A stretch of 23,478 bases of DNA, from NCBI GenBank assembly GCA_002293455.1, contig DBDH01000073.1:1-23478 (forward strand), given 5' to 3'. The position numbers and the translations under genes were made by a program. This stretch comes from Treponema sp. UBA937. Its GTDB lineage: Bacteria; Spirochaetota; Spirochaetia; Treponematales; Breznakiellaceae. A model generated the notes under the pieces. That model worked only from the letters and a program-made list of their open reading frames with translations. It searched no databases and was not told the origin of the DNA. Shown in pieces: positions 7,254 to 13,143 of this stretch. How positions within the stretch are numbered: the first letter of the stretch is position 1; every line of letters starts with the position of its first letter.

Positions 7254-7419
7254 GAGGAGTTATCGTCATCGCCTCGCTTGCATTGCTTTGCAATGAGGTT
7301 CGATAGACTTCGCCGCTTTTCTGTCCTTTGGACAGACTGGGGCTTAAAGAGGAGTTATCGTCATCGCCTTGCGGTGCCTTCGATAGACTTCGCCGCTTGT
7401 GCGGCTTAAAGAGGAGTTA
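7254..7419 (+). repeat. Duplicated leader repeat ahead of mtnN carrying three copies of its Shine-Dalgarno block
   Basis: A 21-bp block starting GAGGAGTTATCG occurs at 7254-7274 and 7349-7369. A 20-bp block TTCGATAGACTTCGCCGCTT occurs at 7299-7318 and 7379-7398. GGCTTAAA followed by GAGGAGTTA recurs at 7341-7357 and 7403-7419, the last being the real mtnN ribosome-binding site. The first unit carries two extra 15-nt hairpins of identical design: CATTGC-TTT-GCAATG (7281-7295) and CTGTCC-TTT-GGACAG (7321-7335). The 199-bp gap between the GGDEF gene and mtnN holds nothing else. Confidence 0.85.
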
Positions 7420-7422
7420 AAA

Positions 7423-8133
7423 ATGATTGGTATTATTGGCGCAATGGAAGGTGAAGTTATGAATCTGCGTTCCGCAATGGAACAGGTTGAAACGATAAAG
7501 GCCGAAACCTTTGAATATTACAAAGGCATCCTGGAAGGCAAAGAAACGGTTCTCTGCCGCTGTGGTATTGGCAAAGTTTTTTCCGCTGTAGGATGTACCA
7601 TCCTGATAGAACGTTTTTCACCATCGATGATAATTAATACCGGTTCCGCCGGAGGCATTGATTCTTCGCTTAAATTCGGCGACGCCGTCATTGCGGATTC
7701 CCTTGTGTATCATGATGTGGATGTAACCGCGTTTAATTATGCTCCGGGACAAGTTCCCGGAATGCCTCAATGTTTTTCCGCTCCTGCCGATCTTGTTGCG
7801 CGCGCAAAAAAAGCCGTGGCGGATCTTAAACATGAAAATATTCTCCCCTCGAATTTCAACTGCGTCCAGGGTCTGCTTGGTTCCGGAGATGTGTTTATCC
7901 ATGACCCCAAGAGAATCGCGTCGATTTCGCATACCTTCCCAGAGATAAAAGCGGTTGAAATGGAAAGCGCCGCCATTGCCCATACATGCGCAATATTCAA
8001 CATTCCTGTCATCATCATCAGGGCTTTGTCCGATATTGCGGGTGTTGAATCGCCTATGACCTTTGATGAATTCCTGCCGATTGCATCGAAGCACTCCGGC
8101 GATATTGTCACAAGAATTATCAGAGATCTTTAA
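7423..8133 (+). CDS. mtnN: 5'-methylthioadenosine/S-adenosylhomocysteine nucleosidase
   Basis: This enzyme (Pfs, MTAN) cleaves adenine from S-adenosylhomocysteine and methylthioadenosine, giving S-ribosylhomocysteine for LuxS. The 236-residue protein begins MIGIIGAMEGEV, with Glu11 at the position of catalytic Glu12 in E. coli. It has the nucleoside-phosphorylase motif NTGSAGGID, the purine-site segment VEMESAAIAHTC, and RALSDIAG with the catalytic Asp. The ATG at 7423 is chosen because GAGGAG lies at 7411-7416. The same frame opens 24 bases upstream without a signal. The luxS gene follows after 58 nt, so the two successive reactions are adjacent. Confidence 0.97.
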   Translation: MIGIIGAMEGEVMNLRSAMEQVETIKAETFEYYKGILEGKETVLCRCGIGKVFSAVGCTILIERFSPSMIINTGSAGGIDSSLKFGDAVIADSLVYHDVDVTAFNYAPGQVPGMPQCFSAPADLVARAKKAVADLKHENILPSNFNCVQGLLGSGDVFIHDPKRIASISHTFPEIKAVEMESAAIAHTCAIFNIPVIIIRALSDIAGVESPMTFDEFLPIASKHSGDIVTRIIRDL

Positions 8134-8139
8134 ATGTTT

Positions 8140-8158
8140 GCAATTGTTTTTCAATTGC
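8140..8158 (+). terminator. Small hairpin between mtnN and luxS, possible attenuator
   Basis: GCAATTG (8140-8146) and CAATTGC (8152-8158) form a perfect 7-bp stem over a TTTTT loop, followed by CTTTTG. The stem is AT-rich and the T-run short, so it is at best a leaky terminator that lowers luxS relative to mtnN. It could equally be an RNA-processing site. Confidence 0.35.
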
Positions 8159-8191
8159 CTTTTGTCACTTCAACAAGAAAAGGAGCATACC

Positions 8192-8668
8192 TTGGAAAAA
8201 ATTGCCAGTTTTACGATAGACCATCTTAGGCTAAGCCCTGGATTGTTTGTTTCCCGACGGGATCAGTTTGAATCGCTTGTGATTACCACATTTGATCTGC
8301 GTTTCAAAACGCCGAACAAGGAACCGGTCATAGACATGCCTGCTCTTCACACAATAGAACATCTGGGAGCGACTTTTCTGCGTTCCCACAAAGATTGGTC
8401 GAAACGCGTTGTGTATTTTGGCCCTATGGGCTGCCGGACCGGATTTTACCTTATTCTTGCAGGCGATCTCAATTCCGCAGAGGCCCTTCCTTTAGTGCGG
8501 GAAATGCTTGATTTTATCGAACAATTCACCGGCCCCATCCCCGGCGCCAGCGCGAAAGAATGCGGCAACTGGCAGGAACAAAACCTCGAAATGGCAAGAT
8601 GGGAAGCAGCCCGCTACAACAATGTTCTAAAGAACGCAAAGCATGAGAATTTGCATTACCCGGAATGA
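8192..8668 (+). CDS. luxS: S-ribosylhomocysteine lyase LuxS
   Basis: LuxS converts S-ribosylhomocysteine into homocysteine and DPD, the precursor of autoinducer-2. The 158-residue product has the metal site HTIEH (His53, His57, with Glu56 catalytic) in PALHTIEHLGATFLRS. It also has the catalytic cysteine in GPMGCRTGFYL (Cys81) and the third metal ligand in AKECGNWQEQN (Cys124). The start is a TTG at 8192 with AAAAGGAG (8178-8184) at good distance. LuxS proteins begin at this point. It works directly after MtnN. No LsrB-type AI-2 receptor is seen nearby, so the local role is best read as methyl-cycle recycling. Confidence 0.97.
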   Translation: MEKIASFTIDHLRLSPGLFVSRRDQFESLVITTFDLRFKTPNKEPVIDMPALHTIEHLGATFLRSHKDWSKRVVYFGPMGCRTGFYLILAGDLNSAEALPLVREMLDFIEQFTGPIPGASAKECGNWQEQNLEMARWEAARYNNVLKNAKHENLHYPE

Positions 8669-8708
8669 AGGTGACGAGATATTGCAAGAAAACACACAAC
8701 AGATTCCC

Positions 8709-8737
8709 TTGAAAAATCAGTCTTTCTTTGGTATTAT
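8709..8737 (+). promoter_or_regulatory. Sigma-70-type promoter for the toxin-antitoxin pair
   Basis: TTGAAA (8709-8714), a 17-nt spacer and TATTAT (8732-8737) give five of six matches at both hexamers with ideal spacing. Transcription should start near 8744. GGAGGAG at 8751-8757 then serves the antitoxin ATG at 8761. It gives the pair its own transcription unit downstream of luxS. Confidence 0.75.
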
Positions 8738-8760
8738 TAAAGTACTTGCAGGAGGAGTAT

Positions 8761-9048
8761 ATGAATATCAACTTGAAAGAAGATGTAAAACCTATTTCTT
8801 ACATAAAAACAAATGCTGCCGATATGATCGAATATATTAACGATCATAAAAGCCCGATAATTATCACCCAGCATGGCGAAGCGAAAGGTGTGTTTCTTGA
8901 TATAGAATCGTATCAAGATATGCTTAACGCACTGTCTTTAATGAAGTTAATGCAATTTTCAGAAAAAGCTATTAGAGATGATAAAGTTTACGACAATGAT
9001 CAAGTGTTTTCCGAATTAAGAAAAAAACTTGAGAAAAAACATGCGTAA
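8761..9048 (+). CDS. Phd/YefM-family antitoxin
   Basis: This 95-residue protein fits the Phd/YefM antitoxin family, which bind DNA through the N-terminal half and wrap the toxin with the C-terminal half. The start MNINLKEDVKPISYIKTNAA and the segment SPIIITQHGEAKGVFLDIES match the family pattern (repressor fold, then the G-x-A-x-x-V/L strand). The C-terminal third is charged and likely disordered until bound. The ATG at 8761 has GGAGGAG at 8751-8757. It overlaps the toxin gene by eight bases. Such antitoxins usually repress their own promoter, here at 8709-8737. Confidence 0.9.
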   Translation: MNINLKEDVKPISYIKTNAADMIEYINDHKSPIIITQHGEAKGVFLDIESYQDMLNALSLMKLMQFSEKAIRDDKVYDNDQVFSELRKKLEKKHA

Positions 9049-9382
9049 AAAATATTTTATAAAATGGACTGCTCCCGCGCGGGAAGATTTGAATGAGATC
9101 ATTGATTATATTTCAAAAACAAATCTGCTTTATGCGGTAAAAGTGTTAGACAAAATAGAAGCTGATGTGAAAAACTTACATAAATCACCAAAAAGTTACC
9201 GCCTTGTTCCGGAATTAGAAAAATATGGATATTTAGCATACAGGGAAATGATTGTCGATTACTGGCGAATACTGTACAAAATTGAAGACGAACTTGTTTA
9301 TATAATGCTCGTAATCGACGGCAGACGAAATTTAGAAGATATCTTACTAAAGAAAATATTGTTCAGAGAAGAAGCAATATAA
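9041..9382 (+). CDS. RelE/ParE-family toxin
   Basis: This 113-residue protein is the toxin partner. Members of the superfamily either cleave mRNA on the ribosome (RelE) or poison gyrase (ParE). The start KYFIKWTAPAREDLNEIIDY has the family's ARxDLxxIxxYI helix. The C-terminal half contains YREMIVDYWRILYKIEDELV and VIDGRRNLEDIL, the RelE/ParE sheet. RelE and ParE cannot be told apart safely from the sequence alone. The C-terminal VIDGRRN-x-x-D pattern is common in ParE-like members. The ATG at 9041 overlaps the antitoxin stop by 8 nt, so it is translated by coupling with little ribosome-binding site of its own. A TTG at 9029 is a less likely start. Confidence 0.9.
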   Translation: MRKKYFIKWTAPAREDLNEIIDYISKTNLLYAVKVLDKIEADVKNLHKSPKSYRLVPELEKYGYLAYREMIVDYWRILYKIEDELVYIMLVIDGRRNLEDILLKKILFREEAI

Positions 9383-9394
9383 AACAAAAATCGA

Positions 9395-9424
9395 TATACA
9401 CAAAAAACAGAAATACTTTATACT
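9395..9424 (+). promoter_or_regulatory. Candidate promoter giving a leaderless amrA transcript
   Basis: TATACA (9395-9400), an 18-nt spacer and TATACT (9419-9424) resemble a sigma-70 promoter. The -10 ends six bases before the amrA ATG at 9431, so transcription would begin on or next to the start codon. No Shine-Dalgarno lies between. Confidence 0.45.
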
Positions 9425-9430
9425 GATTAT

Positions 9431-9991
9431 ATGCATCTTAACATAAACCGCGCTGAACAAAAAATTCTTCTCAACAACGCGAGAGAAACGATCCTGGCAA
9501 AACTTGAAAAGCGGCAGCCCGAATACGAGGAAATTATTCCGGCGGAAGGTTCGCCGCTGACATTAGCCTGCGGAGCTTTTGTAACGATACATAAAGGTAA
9601 ATCGCTGCGCGGATGCATCGGCAGAATGGCTTCCGATGAAGCTCTTGTTAAAACCGTCAGAATGATGGCGATAGAAGCCGCTTTTGGCGATCCACGTTTT
9701 CCCCCTATCGAAAAAGACGAATTTGAAAAATGCAGCCTTGAGATTTCTGTCTTGTCTCCTATGGAATTATGCCCGAATCCTGAATCGGTTTTGGTCGGCG
9801 TTCATGGTTTATATTTGATGAGCCGCGGGAGAGCCGGAGTTTTGCTGCCGCAGGTTCCGGTAGAACAAGGCTGGAATCAGGATGAATATTTGGATTATAT
9901 TTGCCGTAAAGCGGGGCTTCCGCCGAAGGCTTACGAAGAGCCAGGCGCGAAGTTGTACACATTTACCGCGGAAATATTCGGCGAAGAGTAA
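9431..9991 (+). CDS. amrA: AMMECR1-domain protein, AmmeMemoRadiSam system protein A
   Basis: This 186-residue protein is an AMMECR1-domain protein. The diagnostic segment SLRGCIGRM is present (about residues 57-65), with the following helix VRMMAIEAAFGDPRFPPIEK and EISVLSPMELC. The C-terminal part GRAGVLLPQVPVEQGWNQ completes the domain. In many bacteria and archaea the domain is linked to a Memo protein (AmrB) and a radical-SAM enzyme (AmrS) of unknown substrate. Neither partner is in this window, so it stands alone here. No Shine-Dalgarno precedes the ATG, and a promoter-like -10 ends six bases before it. It is convergent with queD, leaving nine bases between the genes. Confidence 0.92.
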   Translation: MHLNINRAEQKILLNNARETILAKLEKRQPEYEEIIPAEGSPLTLACGAFVTIHKGKSLRGCIGRMASDEALVKTVRMMAIEAAFGDPRFPPIEKDEFEKCSLEISVLSPMELCPNPESVLVGVHGLYLMSRGRAGVLLPQVPVEQGWNQDEYLDYICRKAGLPPKAYEEPGAKLYTFTAEIFGEE

Positions 9992-10000
9992 ACTCAACGC

Positions 10001-10375
10001 TCATCGTTCGTATCTTGCCATGCTCGAAGGTGTTTCGTATACATCAATGGCATGAAGTATGTTGGCATCGATGTTTTCGGCAAGAAACAATTTTTCCGCT
10101 TCGTCAAAAATATATTTCGCGATTCGTTCGGCGCTGGGATCATTTTCAAAAAAAGGCAGATCATTCAGATTTGTATGATCAAGGCTGCCGGCGATTTTTT
10201 TAAGGACCTTTTTGAGAATACCAAAATCCACGAGCATTCCGCCTTCATCTAAATTATTTCCTTTCGCCCAAAGCCGGACCCGGTAATTGTGCCCATGCAA
10301 ATGTTCGCACTTTCCGTGATAATGGCTTAAAAAATGGGCCGCCGCAAATTCGGCTTCTACTCTTACCGTAAACAT
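10001..10375 (-). CDS. queD: 6-carboxy-5,6,7,8-tetrahydropterin synthase
   Basis: QueD converts dihydroneopterin triphosphate to 6-carboxytetrahydropterin in the queuosine pathway. The 124-residue protein has the zinc histidines His14 (AAAHFLS), His27 and His29 (CEHLHGHNY), catalytic Cys23, the Asp66-His67 pair in LDHTNLND, and Glu114 in YETPSSMARY. It also has the family motif PSAERIA. The length is typical. Other queuosine genes (queC, queE, queF) are not in the window. The start has no visible Shine-Dalgarno, and a -10-like TAGAAT ends six bases before the ATG. Because QueD and PTPS-III proteins are similar, a biopterin or folate role cannot be excluded, but C-x3-H-x-H favours QueD. Confidence 0.95.
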   Translation of the reverse strand: MFTVRVEAEFAAAHFLSHYHGKCEHLHGHNYRVRLWAKGNNLDEGGMLVDFGILKKVLKKIAGSLDHTNLNDLPFFENDPSAERIAKYIFDEAEKLFLAENIDANILHAIDVYETPSSMARYER

Positions 10376-10381
10376 AATTTA

Positions 10382-10410
10382 ATTCTATTTGAAAAATGAT
10401 TCATGGTCTA
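10382..10410 (-). promoter_or_regulatory. Candidate promoter giving a leaderless queD transcript
   Basis: On the minus strand TAGACC (10410-10405) and TAGAAT (10387-10382) are spaced by 17 nt. The -10 matches five of six bases and the -35 four of six. Six bases separate the -10 from the queD ATG, so the predicted start of transcription coincides with the A of ATG. Confidence 0.45.
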
Positions 10411-10429
10411 CCAGACGCATTCGGCAAAT

Positions 10430-10734
10430 CACGTTCGTTTCAAAAAATTGTAATCAACAACTCCGCCGCAGAGCTATCGCCTGCATGGCAGACAGAGGGT
10501 ATTAAACCCTCAACACGAATAAAGAGCAAGAAAGAGTAAACTCCCCGAAGAGGGGAAAAGAGTGGAAAAACGACTGAGGGAGAGATTATCAATCATGCCG
10601 AATACCGGCACGAAAGTTACATAGAGCATAAGCTCAGCGATATGCTAATCGTAATCATGACAGCCGTGTTGTGCGGGTTCGATCAATTATAGGATATCAT
10701 ATTATTTGCATCGGAAGTTTATGAAACGAACGTG
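10430..10734. other. Hairpin-rich non-coding segment closed by a 13-bp inverted repeat
   Basis: CACGTTCGTTTCA (10430-10442) and its exact reverse complement (10722-10734) bound 305 bp with no convincing gene. Inside are several perfect short hairpins: CTGC/GCAG (10481-10491), GAGGGT/ACCCTC (10495-10511), CCCC/GGGG (10543-10555), TGCCG/CGGCA (10596-10610) and GAGC/GCTC (10624-10635). This looks like a structured RNA with a closing stem, or a small non-autonomous element with terminal inverted repeats. I see no target-site duplication and no match to tmRNA, RNase P RNA, SRP RNA or a group II intron domain V. Strand is undetermined. Confidence 0.45.
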
Positions 10735-10752
10735 GGAGAACGAGCGCCGCTA

Positions 10753-10781
10753 TTGCCAGTCCGCAAAAAATCAGGTATATT
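10753..10781 (+). promoter_or_regulatory. Sigma-70-type promoter for the corA leader
   Basis: TTGCCA (10753-10758), a 17-nt spacer and TATATT (10776-10781) match consensus in five of six bases at each hexamer. Transcription starting near 10788 would give a leader of about 180 nt before corA, long enough to hold the 33-codon ORF and the hairpin described here. Confidence 0.65.
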
Positions 10782-10819
10782 GAAAAAGTAATGTAAATCC
10801 ATCTTACAGGAGGAATGCA

Positions 10820-10921
10820 ATGTCCGATACGGACGGCGGGGCTAGTTTAGCCCCCGGTCATTTATGCAATACGCATATTAAATTCAGACTGCTTCCCCTG
10901 GTATCTGTGAATCCTTCGTAA
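10820..10921 (+). CDS. Candidate 33-residue leader peptide upstream of corA
   Basis: An ATG at 10820 follows a strong AGGAGGAA (10808-10815) and opens a 33-codon frame that begins MSDTDGGASLAPGHLCNTHI and ends LLPLVSVNPS. The stop is at 10919-10921, 48 bases before corA. The frame contains a GGGGCT/AGCCCC hairpin (10838-10854). The stop lies 11 bases before a hairpin that masks the corA ribosome-binding site. In Salmonella, corA has a short leader ORF (corL) that links translation to transcript elongation. That this peptide does the same is inference. Its signal is better than that of several proven genes in the window, but conservation has not been tested. Confidence 0.55.
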   Translation: MSDTDGGASLAPGHLCNTHIKFRLLPLVSVNPS

Positions 10922-10932
10922 AAGGTGATTTG

Positions 10933-10969
10933 AGGATTTTCCGCGGGGACGCGCCAGGAGGAAAATCCT
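10933..10969 (+). promoter_or_regulatory. Shine-Dalgarno-masking hairpin before corA
   Basis: AGGATTTTCC (10933-10942) is perfectly complementary to GGAAAATCCT (10960-10969), which ends one base before the corA ATG. The corA ribosome-binding site AGGAGG (10956-10961) lies at the loop-stem border. The loop can itself form GCG-GGGA-CGC (10943-10952), with a GNRA tetraloop. Folded, the structure should hinder ribosome entry at corA. Confidence 0.7.
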
Positions 10970-11944
10970 ATGATTACTATCCGCACCCAGAAAAACCAAA
11001 GCTTGGTTACCGTAAAAGAACCCGGAAAAGATTGCTGGATTGATGTCCGCAATGTCAGCAAAGACGATCTTGATAAACTTGAACACGAATACGGCATTTC
11101 CGCCGAACTGCTCATCGATATAATGGACGTTGATGAACAAGCCCGTGTTGAAAAAGAAGAAGATTACACAGCCCTCATCATTCGTATCCCTGTGTTTAAT
11201 CAGGAATACGAAGTCGCGCACTTTACGATTCCGGTGGGAATCATCATTTTTTCGGATAAGATTGTTACGATTTGTCAAAAATCCAGCGATGCTCTGGATG
11301 ATCTGGCAAACAATCGCATTCGGGACTTTAACATCAAAAATAAGAGCGCTTTTGTGCTGAATCTTTTGGGACGGGCTGCCTTTACCTTTCTCAAAGCGCT
11401 CAAGGATCTTAACCGGAAGACAAATATTATCGAACAGGAATTGCAGAAATCGGTGCAGAATCATGAATTGATTCAGCTTCTTTCGGTGCAGAAATCGCTC
11501 GTGTACTTTACGACGAGCATCAAAACAAATGAGCTGCTGCTGGAAAAACTCCAGAAGACATCGATCTTCCGTTTCAAAGAAGAAGAAAAAGATTTGCTGG
11601 AAGATGTTGTAACCGAAAATAAACAGGCTATCGAAATGGCAAATACCTATTCATCGATTCTTACCGGAACGATGGACGCTTTTGCCAGCGTTATTTCAAA
11701 TAATCTCAACATCGTCATGCGGCGCCTCACGATTATTTCCATCGTGCTGATGATCCCTACGTTGATCTCCAGTTTTTACGGCATGAACATCGGGCTCCCC
11801 TTCCAAAATTCGTCCTTGGCTGTATGGGGAATCCTCGCGTTCAGCTTGTTGGCGGCACTTACGGGAGCGCTCTTCCTTACAAGGGACCGGCGGCGGAAGA
11901 AAATAAAAACACCGGCGGCATCAGCGTTTATGTTCCGGGCATGA
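10970..11944 (+). CDS. corA: CorA-family magnesium/divalent cation transporter
   Basis: CorA channels form pentamers that admit Mg2+ (and in some members Co2+, Ni2+ or Zn2+) through the inner membrane. The 324-residue protein has the large cytoplasmic N-terminal domain, the long helix (LLEKLQKTSIFRFKEEEKDL and after), and two C-terminal membrane helices. The pore signature is present as SSFYGMNIGL, with YGMN at the end of the first helix. The MPEL stretch of classic CorA after the loop is absent (GLPFQNSS instead), as in divergent members. The C terminus ends with a basic cluster (RDRRRKKIK). The start at 10970 is supported by AGGAGG, which is masked by a hairpin. Ion selectivity cannot be read from the sequence. 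Confidence 0.93.
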   Translation: MITIRTQKNQSLVTVKEPGKDCWIDVRNVSKDDLDKLEHEYGISAELLIDIMDVDEQARVEKEEDYTALIIRIPVFNQEYEVAHFTIPVGIIIFSDKIVTICQKSSDALDDLANNRIRDFNIKNKSAFVLNLLGRAAFTFLKALKDLNRKTNIIEQELQKSVQNHELIQLLSVQKSLVYFTTSIKTNELLLEKLQKTSIFRFKEEEKDLLEDVVTENKQAIEMANTYSSILTGTMDAFASVISNNLNIVMRRLTIISIVLMIPTLISSFYGMNIGLPFQNSSLAVWGILAFSLLAALTGALFLTRDRRRKKIKTPAASAFMFRA

Positions 11945-11951
11945 ATAACGG

Positions 11952-11987
11952 GAAGGCGCGGGACTCCGCGCCTTCTCATCAATTTTT
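11952..11987. terminator. Intrinsic terminator between convergent corA and the XylF-like gene
   Basis: GAAGGCGCGG (11952-11961) and CCGCGCCTTC (11966-11975) form a perfect 10-bp GC-rich stem with a GACT loop. On the + strand a T-run follows at 11983-11988 after a short gap, which suits termination of corA. On the minus strand the hairpin directly follows the stop of the XylF-like gene without a T-run. It may serve both sides. Confidence 0.75.
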
Positions 11988-13079
11988 TGATCTTACCATA
12001 TTCCGGTACACATCTTCGGCGGAATGGAATCCGTCTTTGATTACAATTTCGTCCATGTTATGACTGAACACCGCGATGGGACTTTCTACATAAGACGGAA
12101 TCATAGTGTTGCTTTGATTGTCCATTAATGTATCGTACATCAATTGTTCCTGATTCACGATTGACACAGCAAGTTCGGCGGCCCTGACGGCGAGCTTCCC
12201 GATAGGTTTATAGACGGTCATCAATTGTACGCCTTCCACTACACGCTGGCAGTTTATCAGTTCCGCGTCCTGGCCGACTACGGCAACCGTTCCTGCCAGC
12301 CGCCGCTCGGAAAGAAGCTGAATCGCGGCGGCGGCGATTTGGTCATTGGCGCAGGAAATAGCATGAATCTCTATATCCTGCTCTAACAAAGGTTCAAGGA
12401 CTTCCAGGGCTTCGTCAAAGCTCCATTCGTTAAGCCATACTTCGTGAACTACCTGGACCTGTCCATTGTCAACGTAAGGCTGAAGTATTTCATGCAGCCC
12501 CGCGTTCACTTCGTAACTGTTTGAATCATTAACGGCGCCGTTCACAATAACATAGTTTCCGCCGGGGACTTCGTCGATAAGAGCGCGTCCGAAATGACGG
12601 CCTACTTCCCGGTTATCAAACGAAATAAAGGCATCTACCGGAACGCCGATAATCAATCTATCATAAGCAACAACAGGAATTCCTGAATCACGTACCTGCT
12701 TAATGACTCCGGCGATCATTTCCGTATCGTGAGGAATAATTACGAGAATATCGATATCTTGTTTGACAAGATAATTTATCTGATCGATCTGTTCTTTTAT
12801 TCCGCCGGCGGACAACTGAACAACCACATTCGCTCCCAATTCACTTGCGGCGCTCGAAAATACTCTTACATCTTTGTACCAGCGTTCTATCACAAAGGTA
12901 TCCGTTGCCGCGGAAAACCCAATCGTTATTTGATCATCTTTCTTTTCGCGGGAGAAAAACGGAAAGCGATTATTTGCCGAATTGCTCCCCGCGGACCGGG
13001 AAGGTACATCTTCTTTTCGAGAACACGACAAGCATAACAGAACAATACAACCCAAAATCGATATGAAGATTCGTTTCAT
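11979..13079 (-). CDS. XylF-like sugar-binding lipoprotein
   Basis: This is a periplasmic-binding-fold protein of the type that captures sugars for ABC importers. The 366-residue product starts MKRIFISILGCIVLLCLSCS, a lipoprotein-type signal with Cys19 as the likely modified residue (spirochaetal lipoboxes are relaxed). The mature domain opens with ITIGFSAATDTFVIERWYKD and later has VVGQDAELINCQRVVEGVQL and MTVYKPIGKLA, closest in my knowledge to xylose-binding XylF. The start at 13079 has GGAGG just upstream. A longer frame from 13124 lacks that support. It follows the response regulator gene by 64 bp in the same direction. No XylG ATPase or XylH permease is beside it, so its importer must be elsewhere if it has one. 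Confidence 0.9.
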   Translation of the reverse strand: MKRIFISILGCIVLLCLSCSRKEDVPSRSAGSNSANNRFPFFSREKKDDQITIGFSAATDTFVIERWYKDVRVFSSAASELGANVVVQLSAGGIKEQIDQINYLVKQDIDILVIIPHDTEMIAGVIKQVRDSGIPVVAYDRLIIGVPVDAFISFDNREVGRHFGRALIDEVPGGNYVIVNGAVNDSNSYEVNAGLHEILQPYVDNGQVQVVHEVWLNEWSFDEALEVLEPLLEQDIEIHAISCANDQIAAAAIQLLSERRLAGTVAVVGQDAELINCQRVVEGVQLMTVYKPIGKLAVRAAELAVSIVNQEQLMYDTLMDNQSNTMIPSYVESPIAVFSHNMDEIVIKDGFHSAEDVYRNMVRSKN

Positions 13080-13143
13080 TTTTTTCCTCCATACTGCATT
13101 CTTTTCCTGCATAATATTACACATATTAATAGTTACTTATTAC

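Noticed and set aside
10671..10690. GGTTCGATC resembling a tRNA or tmRNA T-loop
   Set aside because: The flanking bases do not form a T-stem, no acceptor stem or CCA follows, and no tmRNA tag frame was found nearby.
10430..10734. Retron or group II intron remnant
   Set aside because: The inverted-repeat-bounded shape suggested it, but no reverse transcriptase lies near, and the conserved domain V sequence is not present.
10721..10783. 20-codon ORF MKRTWENERRYCQSAKNQVY
   Set aside because: It has only a weak GGAAG signal and overlaps both the right inverted repeat and the corA promoter; chance is the better explanation.
10862..11464. 200-codon minus-strand frame opposite corA
   Set aside because: It lies wholly opposite a clear CorA coding region and has no ribosome-binding site or recognisable domain.
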